Part shown: piece by piece, positions 34,381 to 43,292 of the stretch | Position numbering within the stretch: the stretch's first letter is position 1 | Layout of the letters: the number at the start of each line of letters is the position of its first letter | NCBI GenBank assembly: GCA_038260305.1 | Contig: JBBSNY010000009.1 | Location: 76,780-140,779 of the forward strand | Source: CADCVQ01 sp038260305 | GTDB taxonomy: Bacteria > Actinomycetota > Thermoleophilia > Solirubrobacterales > Solirubrobacteraceae | Direction: 5' to 3' | DNA length: 64,000 nt | The notes under the pieces: generated by a model | Seen by the model: only the letters and a program-made list of their open reading frames with translations | Told to the model about the DNA's origin: nothing | Database searches by the model: none | Position numbers and translations under genes: made by a program

Positions 34381-34929
34381 TCAGCGGTCGGGCCGCTCCG
34401 GGTACACGTCGTCGATCGTGCAGAGCGCCGCGTACGGCGCGCCGGCGGCGGCCTCGATCCGCTCGCCGCCGCCCATGAGGCGGTCGAGCACGCTGACGAC
34501 GCCGCAGATCTCGTGTCCGGCCTCCTGCAGCGCCTCGATCGCCCTGATCGTCGAGCCGCCGGTGCTGACGACGTCCTCGACGACGAGGCAGCGATCGTCG
34601 GCGCTCAGCAGCGGGCCCTCGATGCGCCGCGCGAGACCGTGTGCCTTGGCCTCCTTGCGCACGAAGAAGACCTTGACGTCGGCGCCGGCCGCGAGTGCCG
34701 CGCAGGCGACCGGGTCGGCGCCCATCGTCATCCCGCCGACGGCCGTGGCGCCCCATCGCAGCGCGTGCTCGGCGACGAGCTCGCCGAGCGCCGCGAAGCC
34801 CGCCGGCAGCAGGATCGCGCGCTTGGCGTCGACGTAGTACTGCGCGACGGCACCGCTCGTCAGCGTCACCTCGCCGAGGATCAGCGCGTGCTCGCGCAGC
34901 TCCTCGGCCAAACGTCCAGGGGCATCCAT
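34381..34929 (-). CDS. pyrE: Orotate phosphoribosyltransferase
   Basis: 182 residues. Adds ribose-5-phosphate from PRPP to orotate in pyrimidine synthesis. The PRPP motif is VVEDVVSTGGSTIRAIEAL, and the flexible-loop KEAKAHG follows VFFVR. ATG 34929 (MDAPGRLAEEL) is chosen because family sequence starts there. Separated by only 21 bp from a divergent membrane gene. It stands alone, away from other pyr genes. Confidence 0.92.
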   Translation of the reverse strand: MDAPGRLAEELREHALILGEVTLTSGAVAQYYVDAKRAILLPAGFAALGELVAEHALRWGATAVGGMTMGADPVACAALAAGADVKVFFVRKEAKAHGLARRIEGPLLSADDRCLVVEDVVSTGGSTIRAIEALQEAGHEICGVVSVLDRLMGGGERIEAAAGAPYAALCTIDDVYPERPDR

Positions 34930-34950
34930 GATGCTGGAAACCTTAGAGCC

Positions 34951-35346
34951 GTGATCGAACGTCTCCTGCGGATCCTCGCGATCTCGCTCTCCCTCATCGT
35001 CTTCGCCGGCTTCGGCATGTTCGCGATCGACGAGTTCAACAGTGCCTCCACGCACCAGACCAACGAGCTCGCCGGCTACGAGCAGGCCGCTCCGACGCCC
35101 GCCGGCGAACGCCAGCGCGAGGCGCGCCACAGCACCCTGCGCGAGTACATCGACGACGCCAACGACGTTCTGCTGGCGCCGTTCGCCGACATCGTCGGCT
35201 CCGGCAGCCGCTGGGCGCAGCGCGGCGTCCCGGCGCTGCTCGGGCTGTTCTTCTACGGCTTCGTGCTCGGCTACGCCGCCCGCTTCATGCATGGCCGCGG
35301 CAAGCTGCCGGCGACCCGCCTGACGGCGGGGCGCAGCCGGGCCTAG
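34951..35346 (+). CDS. Small two-helix membrane protein
   Basis: 131 residues from GTG 34951. An N-terminal membrane helix (LAISLSLIVFAGFGMFAI), an external Gln/Glu-rich segment of about 60 residues, and a second helix (GVPALLGLFFYGFVLGYAA) followed by a basic end. Family not recognised. Its stop overlaps the L,D-transpeptidase stop by 2 bp (shared CTAG), a convergent pair. Confidence 0.7.
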   Translation: MIERLLRILAISLSLIVFAGFGMFAIDEFNSASTHQTNELAGYEQAAPTPAGERQREARHSTLREYIDDANDVLLAPFADIVGSGSRWAQRGVPALLGLFFYGFVLGYAARFMHGRGKLPATRLTAGRSRA

Positions 35347-36326
35347 GGGTTCGGTCCGTAGTACACGTCGACCGGCGTGCCGATCGCGATCCAGTTGAAG
35401 ATGCTGCGCGCTTCCGGAACCGGGCTGCGCAGGCAGCCGTGGCTGGCGGGATAGATCGGTACCGACGCGTAGCCGTGCGTCGCGTAGCCGCCGATGAAGT
35501 AGGCCGAGTCGACCATGCCCTTCTGATTGATGCCGGGCGTCTTTGAATAGACGCGAAACGAGCCGAGGATCGTCGGCGTGCTTGCCTTGCCCGACGAGAT
35601 CGGGTAGATCCGCTGCGCCCGGCCGCCGCTGATCAGCGCCATGACCTGGCGCGTGAGGTCGGCCTCGATGTGGCGGCCGTGCTCGGGGTGGCGGACCTTG
35701 AAGGCGCCGCCGCCGCGCGCGATGCGCCGCATGACGGAGACCGAGGCGTCGGAGGTGCGCTGCATCCCGGTGTTCTTGCGAAAGGCCAGCACGGCGCGCG
35801 CCGTACGGTCGTCGTAGCTGCCGCGCGCGCCGACGACGTAACCGAGCCTGCTGAGCCGGCGCTGCAGCGCGCGCACGGCGCGCTGGCTGCTGTGCGGCCC
35901 GACGCTGCGCGGGATGACGTCGACGGCGCGGCCGGTCGCCGTGAGCGTCGCGAGCTGCTCCGTGGCTCGGTGCGAGGCGCGGACGAGCAGCCGGCCCGAG
36001 CGCTCCGCACGGTAGGAGGTCAGGAACATCCCCGTGCCGTTCGGACCGGGCAGGATCGACTGGCGCTTGACGCGGACCTTCTTGGCGCCGTAGTAGAAGC
36101 GCACCGTCACCTGCTGGTCGGCGACGAAGGTCGCGACGCTGCCGCGGACGCGGACCGTCGAGCCGACGAGCACGGTCGCGAGCTTGCCGCCGACGCGCTC
36201 GACGCCGAGCTTCAGCTGCGACTGCACGGGAACCGTGGCCGGCGGTGCGACGGGCTGCTGGGCCTGTGCGGCGGAGGGTGCGACGGCGAGCGCCGCGAGG
36301 AGACTGAGAGGGACAGATCGGCGCAT
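35343..36326 (-). CDS. Exported L,D-transpeptidase with peptidoglycan-binding domain
   Basis: 327 residues. A signal peptide (RRSVPLSLLAALAVAPSAAQA) is followed by a beta domain, a PG_binding_1 repeat (VRALQRRLSRLGYVVGARGSYDDRTARAVLAF) and a YkuD catalytic domain with the SHGC motif (His296, Cys298) near the C-terminus. Makes 3-3 cross-links in peptidoglycan outside the membrane. ATG 36326 was chosen because it starts the signal peptide. Confidence 0.92.
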   Translation of the reverse strand: MRRSVPLSLLAALAVAPSAAQAQQPVAPPATVPVQSQLKLGVERVGGKLATVLVGSTVRVRGSVATFVADQQVTVRFYYGAKKVRVKRQSILPGPNGTGMFLTSYRAERSGRLLVRASHRATEQLATLTATGRAVDVIPRSVGPHSSQRAVRALQRRLSRLGYVVGARGSYDDRTARAVLAFRKNTGMQRTSDASVSVMRRIARGGGAFKVRHPEHGRHIEADLTRQVMALISGGRAQRIYPISSGKASTPTILGSFRVYSKTPGINQKGMVDSAYFIGGYATHGYASVPIYPASHGCLRSPVPEARSIFNWIAIGTPVDVYYGPNP

Positions 36327-36426
36327 CGGCGGGACTATGGCATGCGTCGGGGCGCCGGGCGTGCGATTTCTCACACGTCGGGCGCGCGGGCGCTCAGACG
36401 GCGCGCCGGCGGTCGGCCCCCGATGC

Positions 36427-37350
36427 TCAGCCGGCGGGCTGCGCGAGCGGCGGGGCGCCGGCCAGCGCACGGCTCTCGAGTGCGCGCGCGAGCCGGGAGG
36501 CGATGAACAGCGAGGCGCTCACCGCGACGACCATCGTCGGCGCGATCTGCCACGACCAGTGCTGCGTGAGGCCGAGCGCGACCGAGTTGTTCAGCGCGTG
36601 CAGGGCGATGCCCGGATACAGCGATCCGGTGCGCTGGTAGAGGTAGCAGAGCCCCAAGCCGAAGACGCCGAGCGGGACCGTGAAGCCGAGCGGCGCGGAC
36701 CCGATGTGGATCGCGCCGAAGACGATCCCCGTGACGATCGCGGCCGGCACCCAGCCGTGCCAGTTGCGCAGCGCGCCGAAGAAGTAGCCGCGGAAGAACA
36801 GCTCCTCGCCGAGCGGCGCGATGATCGTGATGAGCCCGACGACGAGGATGAGGTTCAGCGTCGACCCGTGTACGCCGAGCTCGTCGGGGAGCGTCTGGTG
36901 CTCATCGAGGTTCAGCACCGCAACCCATAGCGCGCTGACGGCGTAGAAGCCGAACCAGACCGCGAGCAGCAGGCCGATCGCGCGCTTCAGTGCCGTCCGG
37001 CGGGCCCGCGAATCGTCGAGGTCCGCGCCTGGGGCTCGCAGGCCGAAGTCCTTCGGCCGCGGGCGCCCCGCCAGGTGGGCGAAGAACAGCGCCGCCGCGA
37101 TCAGCGCGCAGTTCTGAAAGAACGTCAGGCCGATGTTCACGCCCGGGGAGGGGTTGGACACCGACGCGCCGAACGCGGCGGCGATGATCGCCACGACGAG
37201 GCCGCCGACGACCGTCAGGCCGAAGCCGCTGACGAGCGCCGTCCAGGCCGTCCACGGTCGCCACAGCTCATGGCCGCTCGGGGCATCGGCCGACGGGTCG
37301 CTGGGGGGCGCGGGCGGCGCGTCGTCGCCGCTGGGCGGGGTGCTCGTCAC
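36427..37350 (-). CDS. CPBP-family intramembrane metalloprotease
   Basis: 307 residues from GTG 37350. A Pro-rich cytoplasmic N-terminus and about eight membrane helices carry the CPBP/Abi motifs: EELFFRG, FGAIHIG and HALNNSVAL, which bind the metal within the membrane. Related to type II CAAX prenyl proteases and bacteriocin immunity proteins; substrate unknown. Confidence 0.9.
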   Translation of the reverse strand: MTSTPPSGDDAPPAPPSDPSADAPSGHELWRPWTAWTALVSGFGLTVVGGLVVAIIAAAFGASVSNPSPGVNIGLTFFQNCALIAAALFFAHLAGRPRPKDFGLRAPGADLDDSRARRTALKRAIGLLLAVWFGFYAVSALWVAVLNLDEHQTLPDELGVHGSTLNLILVVGLITIIAPLGEELFFRGYFFGALRNWHGWVPAAIVTGIVFGAIHIGSAPLGFTVPLGVFGLGLCYLYQRTGSLYPGIALHALNNSVALGLTQHWSWQIAPTMVVAVSASLFIASRLARALESRALAGAPPLAQPAG

Positions 37351-37362
37351 GGTCTCGGGAGG

Positions 37363-38052
37363 TTACGCGGCCAACGCCTCGAGCTCCGCCAGCGAGCCGA
37401 CGACGGCGACGCCGTCCGGCACGGGTGGCCGCGGACCGCCGCGCACGACGAGCACGGGGCGCAGACCGGCGGCGCGCGCGCCGGCGACGTCGTGCGCGAG
37501 CGAGTCGCCGGCGTGCAGGCCCCCCTCGCCGCGGCCGCCGACGAGCTCGAGCGCGCGCTCGAAGATGCGCGCATCCGGCTTCGCGGCCCGCGCCTCGGCG
37601 GAGCTGATCGCGCCGTCGACGAGCTCATCCAGGCCGCTGTCGCGCAGCATGTCGTGCAGCGAGACGTCCCAGTTGGAGACGACGACGAGCCGGTGGCCCG
37701 CGCTTCGCAGCGCGCATAGGGCGCCGGCCACCTCGGGGTAGGGGCGAAAGCGCAGCGCGGCGAGCAGGGCGTCGCGCAGCCGCTCGGGCTCCAAAGCGCC
37801 GACGTCGACGCCGGCCCGTACCAGGCCCTCGCCGAGCACCGCCGCGCAGCGCATGCGCAGCAGCGCCAGCGAAACATGGTCGCCGGCCGTGTCGTGATGG
37901 CGGCGATAGAAGGCGATCTCCTCGCGCAGGGCGGCCGCGGCCTGACGCTCGTCGGCCTCGACGCCGAGCGCGCGCAGCGCCACCACGAGCGAGGGCGCGG
38001 GGTCCAGCAACTCGACGAGCGTGCCCATCGCGTCCAGCGTCACGACGCTCAC
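37363..38052 (-). CDS. HAD-family hydrolase
   Basis: 229 residues. Motif I is LDAMGTLVE, where the usual DxD has Met at the second acidic position. Motif II VVSNWD, motif III Lys in AKPDARIF and motif IV GDSLAHDVAGAR are intact. The missing second Asp, the usual acid/base of phosphatases, is shared by dehalogenase-like HADs, so plain phosphatase activity is not certain. GTG 38052 overlaps the stop of the upstream gene. Confidence 0.88.
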   Translation of the reverse strand: MSVVTLDAMGTLVELLDPAPSLVVALRALGVEADERQAAAALREEIAFYRRHHDTAGDHVSLALLRMRCAAVLGEGLVRAGVDVGALEPERLRDALLAALRFRPYPEVAGALCALRSAGHRLVVVSNWDVSLHDMLRDSGLDELVDGAISSAEARAAKPDARIFERALELVGGRGEGGLHAGDSLAHDVAGARAAGLRPVLVVRGGPRPPVPDGVAVVGSLAELEALAA

Positions 38053-39317
38053 GCGACGAAGTGCCAGGTCGCGAAGATCGCGGTGTAGACGGCGAGGCCG
38101 CCGGCGAACGTGCCGAGGACGATGCGCTCGCGCCAGGCGCGGCCGGTCATCCACAGCGCCAGCCAGATCGCAAGCGGAAACAGGACCGAGACGAAGCGCG
38201 GCAGCGACATCAGCGGCTGCGGGCCGACCGGATAGGAGAGCGGCAGCGCGAGCGCCGCGAGCAGGTACGCGCCGTAGGCCGCGGGCAGCCGCCGCAGCGC
38301 GCCGACCGCTGCCGCGACGGTCAGCACGAGCCAGCAGAGCAGCTCGATGTTGTGGTGCGCGACGACGAACGGATCGCCGCCCGCCTCGCGGAAGAAGACC
38401 GGGTCGCGCGCGCCAGACAGAAGCTGGCGCGCGCCCTGCACGCCAGCGACGACGCCGTCCCAGGCGCCCGCGAACGGCCCGGCGAAGGTCCGAAACCAGA
38501 CCTCCTGCGCGTGAAACGGCGTCAGCGCGTCGCCACCGGAGAGCGCGAGGTAGGCGCAATAGGCGACGAGCCCGAGCGGCACGAGCCCGAGCCACAGCGC
38601 ATCCGCGCGCAGCGGCCGGCGCGCGCGCCCGACGACGCGCCCGCCGTCCCACAGGTACAGGATCGCGAGCGGCACGAGCAGCAGCACGCCGGCGCTGCGC
38701 GTCGACGCGGCGAGCGCCCCGAGCAGCCCGGCGAGCGCCCAGCGCTCGCGCCGCGCCGCGTACACGGCTCCGATCGACAGGGCGAGGAACAGCGACTCGC
38801 TGTAGACCGCGGAGAAGAAGAACGACATCGGAAACAGCGCTGTCACGAGCACCGCGTTGCGAGCGACGCGGCGCTCGAAGTCCAGCGCGACGAGGCGGTG
38901 CAGCAACCCGAGCGCGACGGCGAGCAGCGCCGTCGACGCGAGCGCTCCGGCGATCAGCGGCGAGCGCAGCGGGACGCCGGCGATCTTCACGACGAGCGGA
39001 TACAGCGGGAAGAATGCCTCGCGCGCGCCGTCGCCGTAGCCGCCGCCGGCGATCGCGAGGTACCAGACGGAGTCCCAGCGCGCGAACGGCGCCGCGAGCA
39101 GGTCGCCGGTCGCGCCGAACGGCGACGTCACGCCGGCCGGGTCAAAGTCGCCCTCGCGACCGGACAGCCCGAAGACGAGCACCGCGACGACGCCCGCCGC
39201 CCACACGAGCACTCGCGACAGCCACAGCGCCCGCCACATGTCGACGAGCGCGTCGTCGCGGGCGGCGGCTGCGCGCACGCGGGCGACGGTGCCGGCTGGG
39301 ATCGCGCGCGACTGCAT
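38049..39317 (-). CDS. PIG-V-like membrane mannosyltransferase
   Basis: 422 residues with about ten membrane helices. APFARWDSVWYLAIAGGGYG and EAFFPLYPLVV match bacterial PIG-V-related GT-C glycosyltransferases, with the catalytic-type Asp in the first external loop. Likely moves mannose from a polyprenyl donor to a lipid or protein outside the membrane. ATG 39317 is the first in good context; a longer open frame upstream lacks family features. Confidence 0.85.
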   Translation of the reverse strand: MQSRAIPAGTVARVRAAAARDDALVDMWRALWLSRVLVWAAGVVAVLVFGLSGREGDFDPAGVTSPFGATGDLLAAPFARWDSVWYLAIAGGGYGDGAREAFFPLYPLVVKIAGVPLRSPLIAGALASTALLAVALGLLHRLVALDFERRVARNAVLVTALFPMSFFFSAVYSESLFLALSIGAVYAARRERWALAGLLGALAASTRSAGVLLLVPLAILYLWDGGRVVGRARRPLRADALWLGLVPLGLVAYCAYLALSGGDALTPFHAQEVWFRTFAGPFAGAWDGVVAGVQGARQLLSGARDPVFFREAGGDPFVVAHHNIELLCWLVLTVAAAVGALRRLPAAYGAYLLAALALPLSYPVGPQPLMSLPRFVSVLFPLAIWLALWMTGRAWRERIVLGTFAGGLAVYTAIFATWHFVA

Positions 39318-39450
39318 CGATGGATCTTGGCAAGCGCTGGGCGGCGCGTTGCCATGGCAGGGACGCGCCAACCGGATGGCGAAGATCGCGCTGTCTCTAG
39401 AATCCGCTCGGACCGCGGGTGCCAACCCGCGCGCAAGCACCACCCACACG

Positions 39451-41649
39451 ATGTCCGCTCGCCTCGAACGCCAGCGTCGACGTCGCCGCAGAGGCGGCGC
39501 CGCCCGCGTCATCATCCTCACCCTCGCGGTGCTCACCGCGGGGGCCGTCATCGCGGGCCTGAGCGCGATCGGCTACGTCGTCGGGATCGCGAACTCCGCG
39601 CCGGACCTCAGCTCGCTGACGCCGGAGGATCCCGGCCGCCTGTCGACGGTCCTCGCCGCCGACGGCCAGCGCCTCGGGATCATCCAGAACGACGTCCTGC
39701 GCATCAAGGTCAAGTCGGCGGAGATCCCACAGTCGATGAAGGACGCGACGGTCGCGATCGAGGACCAGCGCTTCTACCAGCACAAGGGCGTCGATTTTGA
39801 GGGCGTCATCCGCGCGGCGGTCAAGAACGCGACCTCGGGCAGGGCGCTGCAGGGCGGCTCGACGCTGACGATGCAGCTGATCCGCACGCTCTACCCGGGC
39901 CTGAAGGAGAAGACGTTCAAGCGCAAGGTCCACGAGGCGAAGCTCGCCGAGGAGCTCGAGAACGTCCACCCCGGCCGCAAGGGCAAGTCGTGGATCCTGA
40001 CGACCTACCTGAACTCCGTGTCGTACGGCACGAACGGCGGCCAGACGGCCGTCGGTGTGCAGGCCGCCGCGCGGGCGTACTTCGACAAGCCTGCCGCGCA
40101 GCTCACGCTCGCCGAGTCGGCGCTGATCGCCGGGCTGCCGCAGGCGCCCAGCCAGTACAACCCGTTCGGCTCACCCGAGCGCGCCGTCGCGCGGCGCAAC
40201 GAGGTGCTGCAGAAGATGGCGGACGTCGGCTTCATCACCGAGGCGCAGGCGCGCGAGGCGATCGCCTCGCCGCTCAAGGTGCACCGCAACAGCTACTTCG
40301 GCGAGAAGCGCGAGAGCTACTTCTTCGACTACGTCACCGACGAGCTCGTCAAGCGCTACGGACTGAAGAAGGTCCGCACCGGCGGGCTGACGATCAAGAC
40401 GACGATCGATCTCGACCTGCAGGAGAAGGCGCGCGCGTCGATCGCCAAGGACCTCAGCTTCCCCGGCGCGCCGTCGTCGGCGATCGTGTCGATCAACCCG
40501 GCCAACGGCTACATCCGCACGATGGCCCAGTCGGCCTCCAAGTACCAGGACGCGCAGTACAACCTCGCCTCCCAGGGCCGCCGCCAGCCGGGCTCGACGT
40601 TCAAGGTCATGACCCTGGTGGCCGCCGTCCGCGCGGGCGTCAACCCTGAGACGACGTCCTTTGCGTCGGGTCCCGTCGAGCTCGGGCCGCAGTACGACAA
40701 CGTCGTCATCAAGTGCTACGGCGGCAAGTGCGCGGGCGGTACGCCAAACCTCGTGACGGCGACGCTGCGCTCCGACAACACCGTCTTCGTGCGCCTCGCG
40801 CAGGACCTCGGCTTCAAGAAGGTCGTGCAGGCGGCGAAGGACCTCGGCATCACGTCGCCTGTCGACGCCAACCCGTCCGGCACGCTGGGCGGGCTGACGA
40901 ACTGCTGCTCGCCGCTGGAGATGGCCAACGCGTACGCGACGATCGCCTCTGGCGGCTACCGCAACACGCCGAAGGCGATCACCGAGGTGAAGTTCCCGGA
41001 CGGCCACGTCGACGACCTCGGCAAGCCCGAGCGGGTACGGGCGTTTGACTCCGGGGCGATGGCTGAGGTCACGAAGATCCTGCAGATGAACATCCAGTCG
41101 GGCACCGGCACACGCGCGAACACCGGCTGCCCGGCGGCCGGTAAGACCGGCACGACCGACAACAACACCGACGCCTGGTTCGACGGCTACACGCCGAAGC
41201 TCGCGACGGCGGTCTGGGTCGGCTTCCCGAAGGGCAAGATCCCGATGGGCAACCTCTTCGGCGGGCGCCCGGTCGACGGCGGGACGTTCCCGGCCCAGAT
41301 CTGGGGCCGCTATATGAAGCTCGCCGCGCGCGGCTACTGCAAGGCGTTCCCGAAGCCGGCCCATGCCTTCAAGACCAAGCCGTTCAAGGGCAAGAACGCC
41401 AGCCAGGCCTACACCCAGGCCAGCCCCGTCGACCCGGGGATCGATCCGACGACCGGCAAGCCGCGCAAGACGAAGACGACGCCCGGCAAGCAGCAGCAGG
41501 CGTCGCCCCCGCCGCCGGCCGCGACGAAGCCGGCGCCGTCGGCCGGCGGCGGGGCGTTCGATCCCGAGGTCTATGACCCCAACGCGGCGACCGGCGCGAA
41601 CCCCAACCCGCAGCCGCCGAGTCCCCCGAAGGACACGACCCCGCCCTAA
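39451..41649 (+). CDS. Class A penicillin-binding protein (PBP1-type)
   Basis: 732 residues. A basic N-terminus and a membrane anchor (about 19-46) precede a GT51 glycosyltransferase with catalytic Glu104 in EDQRFY and QGGSTLTMQL, then a transpeptidase with S382xxK (STFK), SDN at 441-443 and KTG at 565-567. The tail is Pro/Lys-rich and disordered. Polymerises and cross-links peptidoglycan. Divergent from the mannosyltransferase across 133 bp that holds the box TAGAAT but no strong promoter. Confidence 0.95.
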   Translation: MSARLERQRRRRRRGGAARVIILTLAVLTAGAVIAGLSAIGYVVGIANSAPDLSSLTPEDPGRLSTVLAADGQRLGIIQNDVLRIKVKSAEIPQSMKDATVAIEDQRFYQHKGVDFEGVIRAAVKNATSGRALQGGSTLTMQLIRTLYPGLKEKTFKRKVHEAKLAEELENVHPGRKGKSWILTTYLNSVSYGTNGGQTAVGVQAAARAYFDKPAAQLTLAESALIAGLPQAPSQYNPFGSPERAVARRNEVLQKMADVGFITEAQAREAIASPLKVHRNSYFGEKRESYFFDYVTDELVKRYGLKKVRTGGLTIKTTIDLDLQEKARASIAKDLSFPGAPSSAIVSINPANGYIRTMAQSASKYQDAQYNLASQGRRQPGSTFKVMTLVAAVRAGVNPETTSFASGPVELGPQYDNVVIKCYGGKCAGGTPNLVTATLRSDNTVFVRLAQDLGFKKVVQAAKDLGITSPVDANPSGTLGGLTNCCSPLEMANAYATIASGGYRNTPKAITEVKFPDGHVDDLGKPERVRAFDSGAMAEVTKILQMNIQSGTGTRANTGCPAAGKTGTTDNNTDAWFDGYTPKLATAVWVGFPKGKIPMGNLFGGRPVDGGTFPAQIWGRYMKLAARGYCKAFPKPAHAFKTKPFKGKNASQAYTQASPVDPGIDPTTGKPRKTKTTPGKQQQASPPPPAATKPAPSAGGGAFDPEVYDPNAATGANPNPQPPSPPKDTTPP

Positions 41650-41686
41650 GCCTGCCGATCGCACGAATCGGCGCGCGCGGCGGTGC

Positions 41687-41692
41687 TACCGT
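41687..41692 (+). promoter_or_regulatory. Candidate -10 box for infA
   Basis: TACCGT ends 11 nt before the infA ATG. Confidence 0.35.
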
Positions 41693-41703
41693 TGCAGCGA
41701 CAA

Positions 41704-41922
41704 ATGGCCAAAGAAGAGAAAGTCGAATTCGAGGGCGAAGTCATCGAAGCCCTGCCGAACGCGATGTTCCGCGTGAAGCTCGATAACGAGCACGTCGTGC
41801 TCGGTCACGTCGCGGGCAAGATGCGCCGCTTCCGCATCCGGATCCTTCCCGGCGATCGGGTGCGTTGCGAGCTGTCGCCCTACGACCTCGACCGCGCGCG
41901 GATCGTCTACCGCCACAGGTAG
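41704..41922 (+). CDS. infA: Translation initiation factor IF-1
   Basis: 72 residues, the standard size: MAKEEKVEFEGEVIEALPN, FRVKL, GHVAGKMRRFRIRILPGDRV, VELSPYD-like end and IVYR. Binds the ribosomal A site during initiation. It is separated from rpmJ and the ribosomal protein operon where it usually lies, though a second infA elsewhere cannot be excluded. Confidence 0.95.
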   Translation: MAKEEKVEFEGEVIEALPNAMFRVKLDNEHVVLGHVAGKMRRFRIRILPGDRVRCELSPYDLDRARIVYRHR

Positions 41923-41938
41923 CGCTGACCCCAACTGC

Positions 41939-41950
41939 GTGTCGCGACAC
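41939..41950. promoter_or_regulatory. Perfect 12-bp palindrome after infA
   Basis: GTGTCGCGACAC sits in the 207-bp gap before the TPR/nuclease-like gene. Possible operator for that gene or a rejoining scar; no known consensus was recognised. Confidence 0.3.
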
Positions 41951-42129
41951 CACGATCGCTCACGGTGGGGAATCCGAAGGCCGCGAACTGGTTGTCGGAT
42001 GCCGGCTGTGACCCGGTATCCGGTGAGCGCTGGCGCGTGTGCGACATGGTCGTGACGCTCGAGACTACGCTGGGCAGGACGCATAATGTACAGCGGAGGG
42101 CTGCGTGGCTGGCACTCTGGAGAAGCTCG

Positions 42130-43161
42130 ATGAAACGCAACGTGGCCAGTACAGACAGGCACGAGAGACTCGACCCCGCCGCAATGGCTGACGTGGCCAC
42201 GGACCCCCTCTCGGTGGACGCCGCCGACGCGGCAGAAGCCATTCTCGGCCGCTACTTGAAGCCTGGACGCTGGGCCGCTCGGCGTGTCCGTTCGCGCTTT
42301 GTCCAGTGCGGCGAGCTTGAGCGCGTGCTGGCACTCTACGAAGATGCGATGGCGACCGATCCACTGGAGCCCGCGTATCCGTGGAACCTGGCGGTGGCAC
42401 TTGATCGCCTTGGACTGCACGACCTGGCGCTCGCGTATGTCCAGCGCGCACTTCGGGTTGCGACCGAGGTCGGCGACGAAGAATGGGCCGATGCGCAGGC
42501 CCACCTCGCCTGGGCGGAGATCGCATTGAATGCCGGACAGCCGGAGATCGCTTTGATCGCAATCGATCAGGCGGCATCGCTCGACTCGACGGTGGCCGTG
42601 GAGGCATACCGACGTCGCGCACGACATTCCGCGGGACCTCGAGAGGCCGCCAACTCGTCGGACAACCGAGATGCGGCCCGCAAGGGCAAGGCGGTTGAGC
42701 ACCTTGTGGCCTCGAGCGTGATGATCGCGAGCGGCTTCGAACTGAATGTTTCCACCAGCTTTGTCGACGACGAGGGAGTCGACCTGATCTTCCACCGTCG
42801 AGACAGCCCGGTGACGCTCTCGGTCCAGGTCAAGAGCCGCAGTTGGGAAAGCAGCACCATGCTGAAGTCCTCGAAGTTCACGGCGCAGGTCCGCGAGACG
42901 ACGTTCGCCGACCGCGGCGACCTCTACATGCTTTTCGTTGCAGTCGACAGCCGTGCCGGCGACTACGGGCCGGTCTGGCTCGTGCCCAGTTCGGAGCTGG
43001 CCGAACGGACCTCCCCGAACACGCAGCGTCGGCGACGCTTTGCGGCCTCGGCGAAGCCCACCACCCACGACCAATGGAGCGGGTTTCGCCTTGAACGCTC
43101 GCAGCTCTCCAATCGCATCCTCGCCATCCTGACCGACCTCGAGGCGGCGCAGAGCCCGTGA
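42130..43161 (+). CDS. TPR-repeat protein with C-terminal PD-(D/E)XK nuclease-like domain
   Basis: 343 residues from ATG 42130, which follows GGAGAAG at 5 nt. Residues 45-165 form TPR-like helix pairs (ERVLALYEDAMATDPLEPAY, AHLAWAEIALNAGQPEIAL). Residues 180-290 resemble a PD-(D/E)XK nuclease of the Mrr/DUF4365 type: KGKAVEHLV (Glu190), DDEGVDLIF (Asp218) and VQVKSR (Gln233, Lys235). Base composition is clearly lower in GC than its neighbours, and it lies alone between infA and thiL, which suggests acquisition. The target is unknown; nuclease activity is a prediction. Confidence 0.75.
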   Translation: MKRNVASTDRHERLDPAAMADVATDPLSVDAADAAEAILGRYLKPGRWAARRVRSRFVQCGELERVLALYEDAMATDPLEPAYPWNLAVALDRLGLHDLALAYVQRALRVATEVGDEEWADAQAHLAWAEIALNAGQPEIALIAIDQAASLDSTVAVEAYRRRARHSAGPREAANSSDNRDAARKGKAVEHLVASSVMIASGFELNVSTSFVDDEGVDLIFHRRDSPVTLSVQVKSRSWESSTMLKSSKFTAQVRETTFADRGDLYMLFVAVDSRAGDYGPVWLVPSSELAERTSPNTQRRRRFAASAKPTTHDQWSGFRLERSQLSNRILAILTDLEAAQSP

Positions 43162-43292
43162 GCTGTGACGGCGACACACCGCAATGAGGGCCGTTGCGGC
43201 GGCCCGTGCTTCACCGCTGAACACGCCGCGTCTGCGGGTGCCGAGCTCTGTCCAGCCATCGGCGTACGCGCAGGCTATTGACTGCCTGCGCG

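Noticed and set aside
38508..38516. CGTGAAAC half-match to parS
   Set aside because: Only one half-site, inside a coding region; no palindrome.
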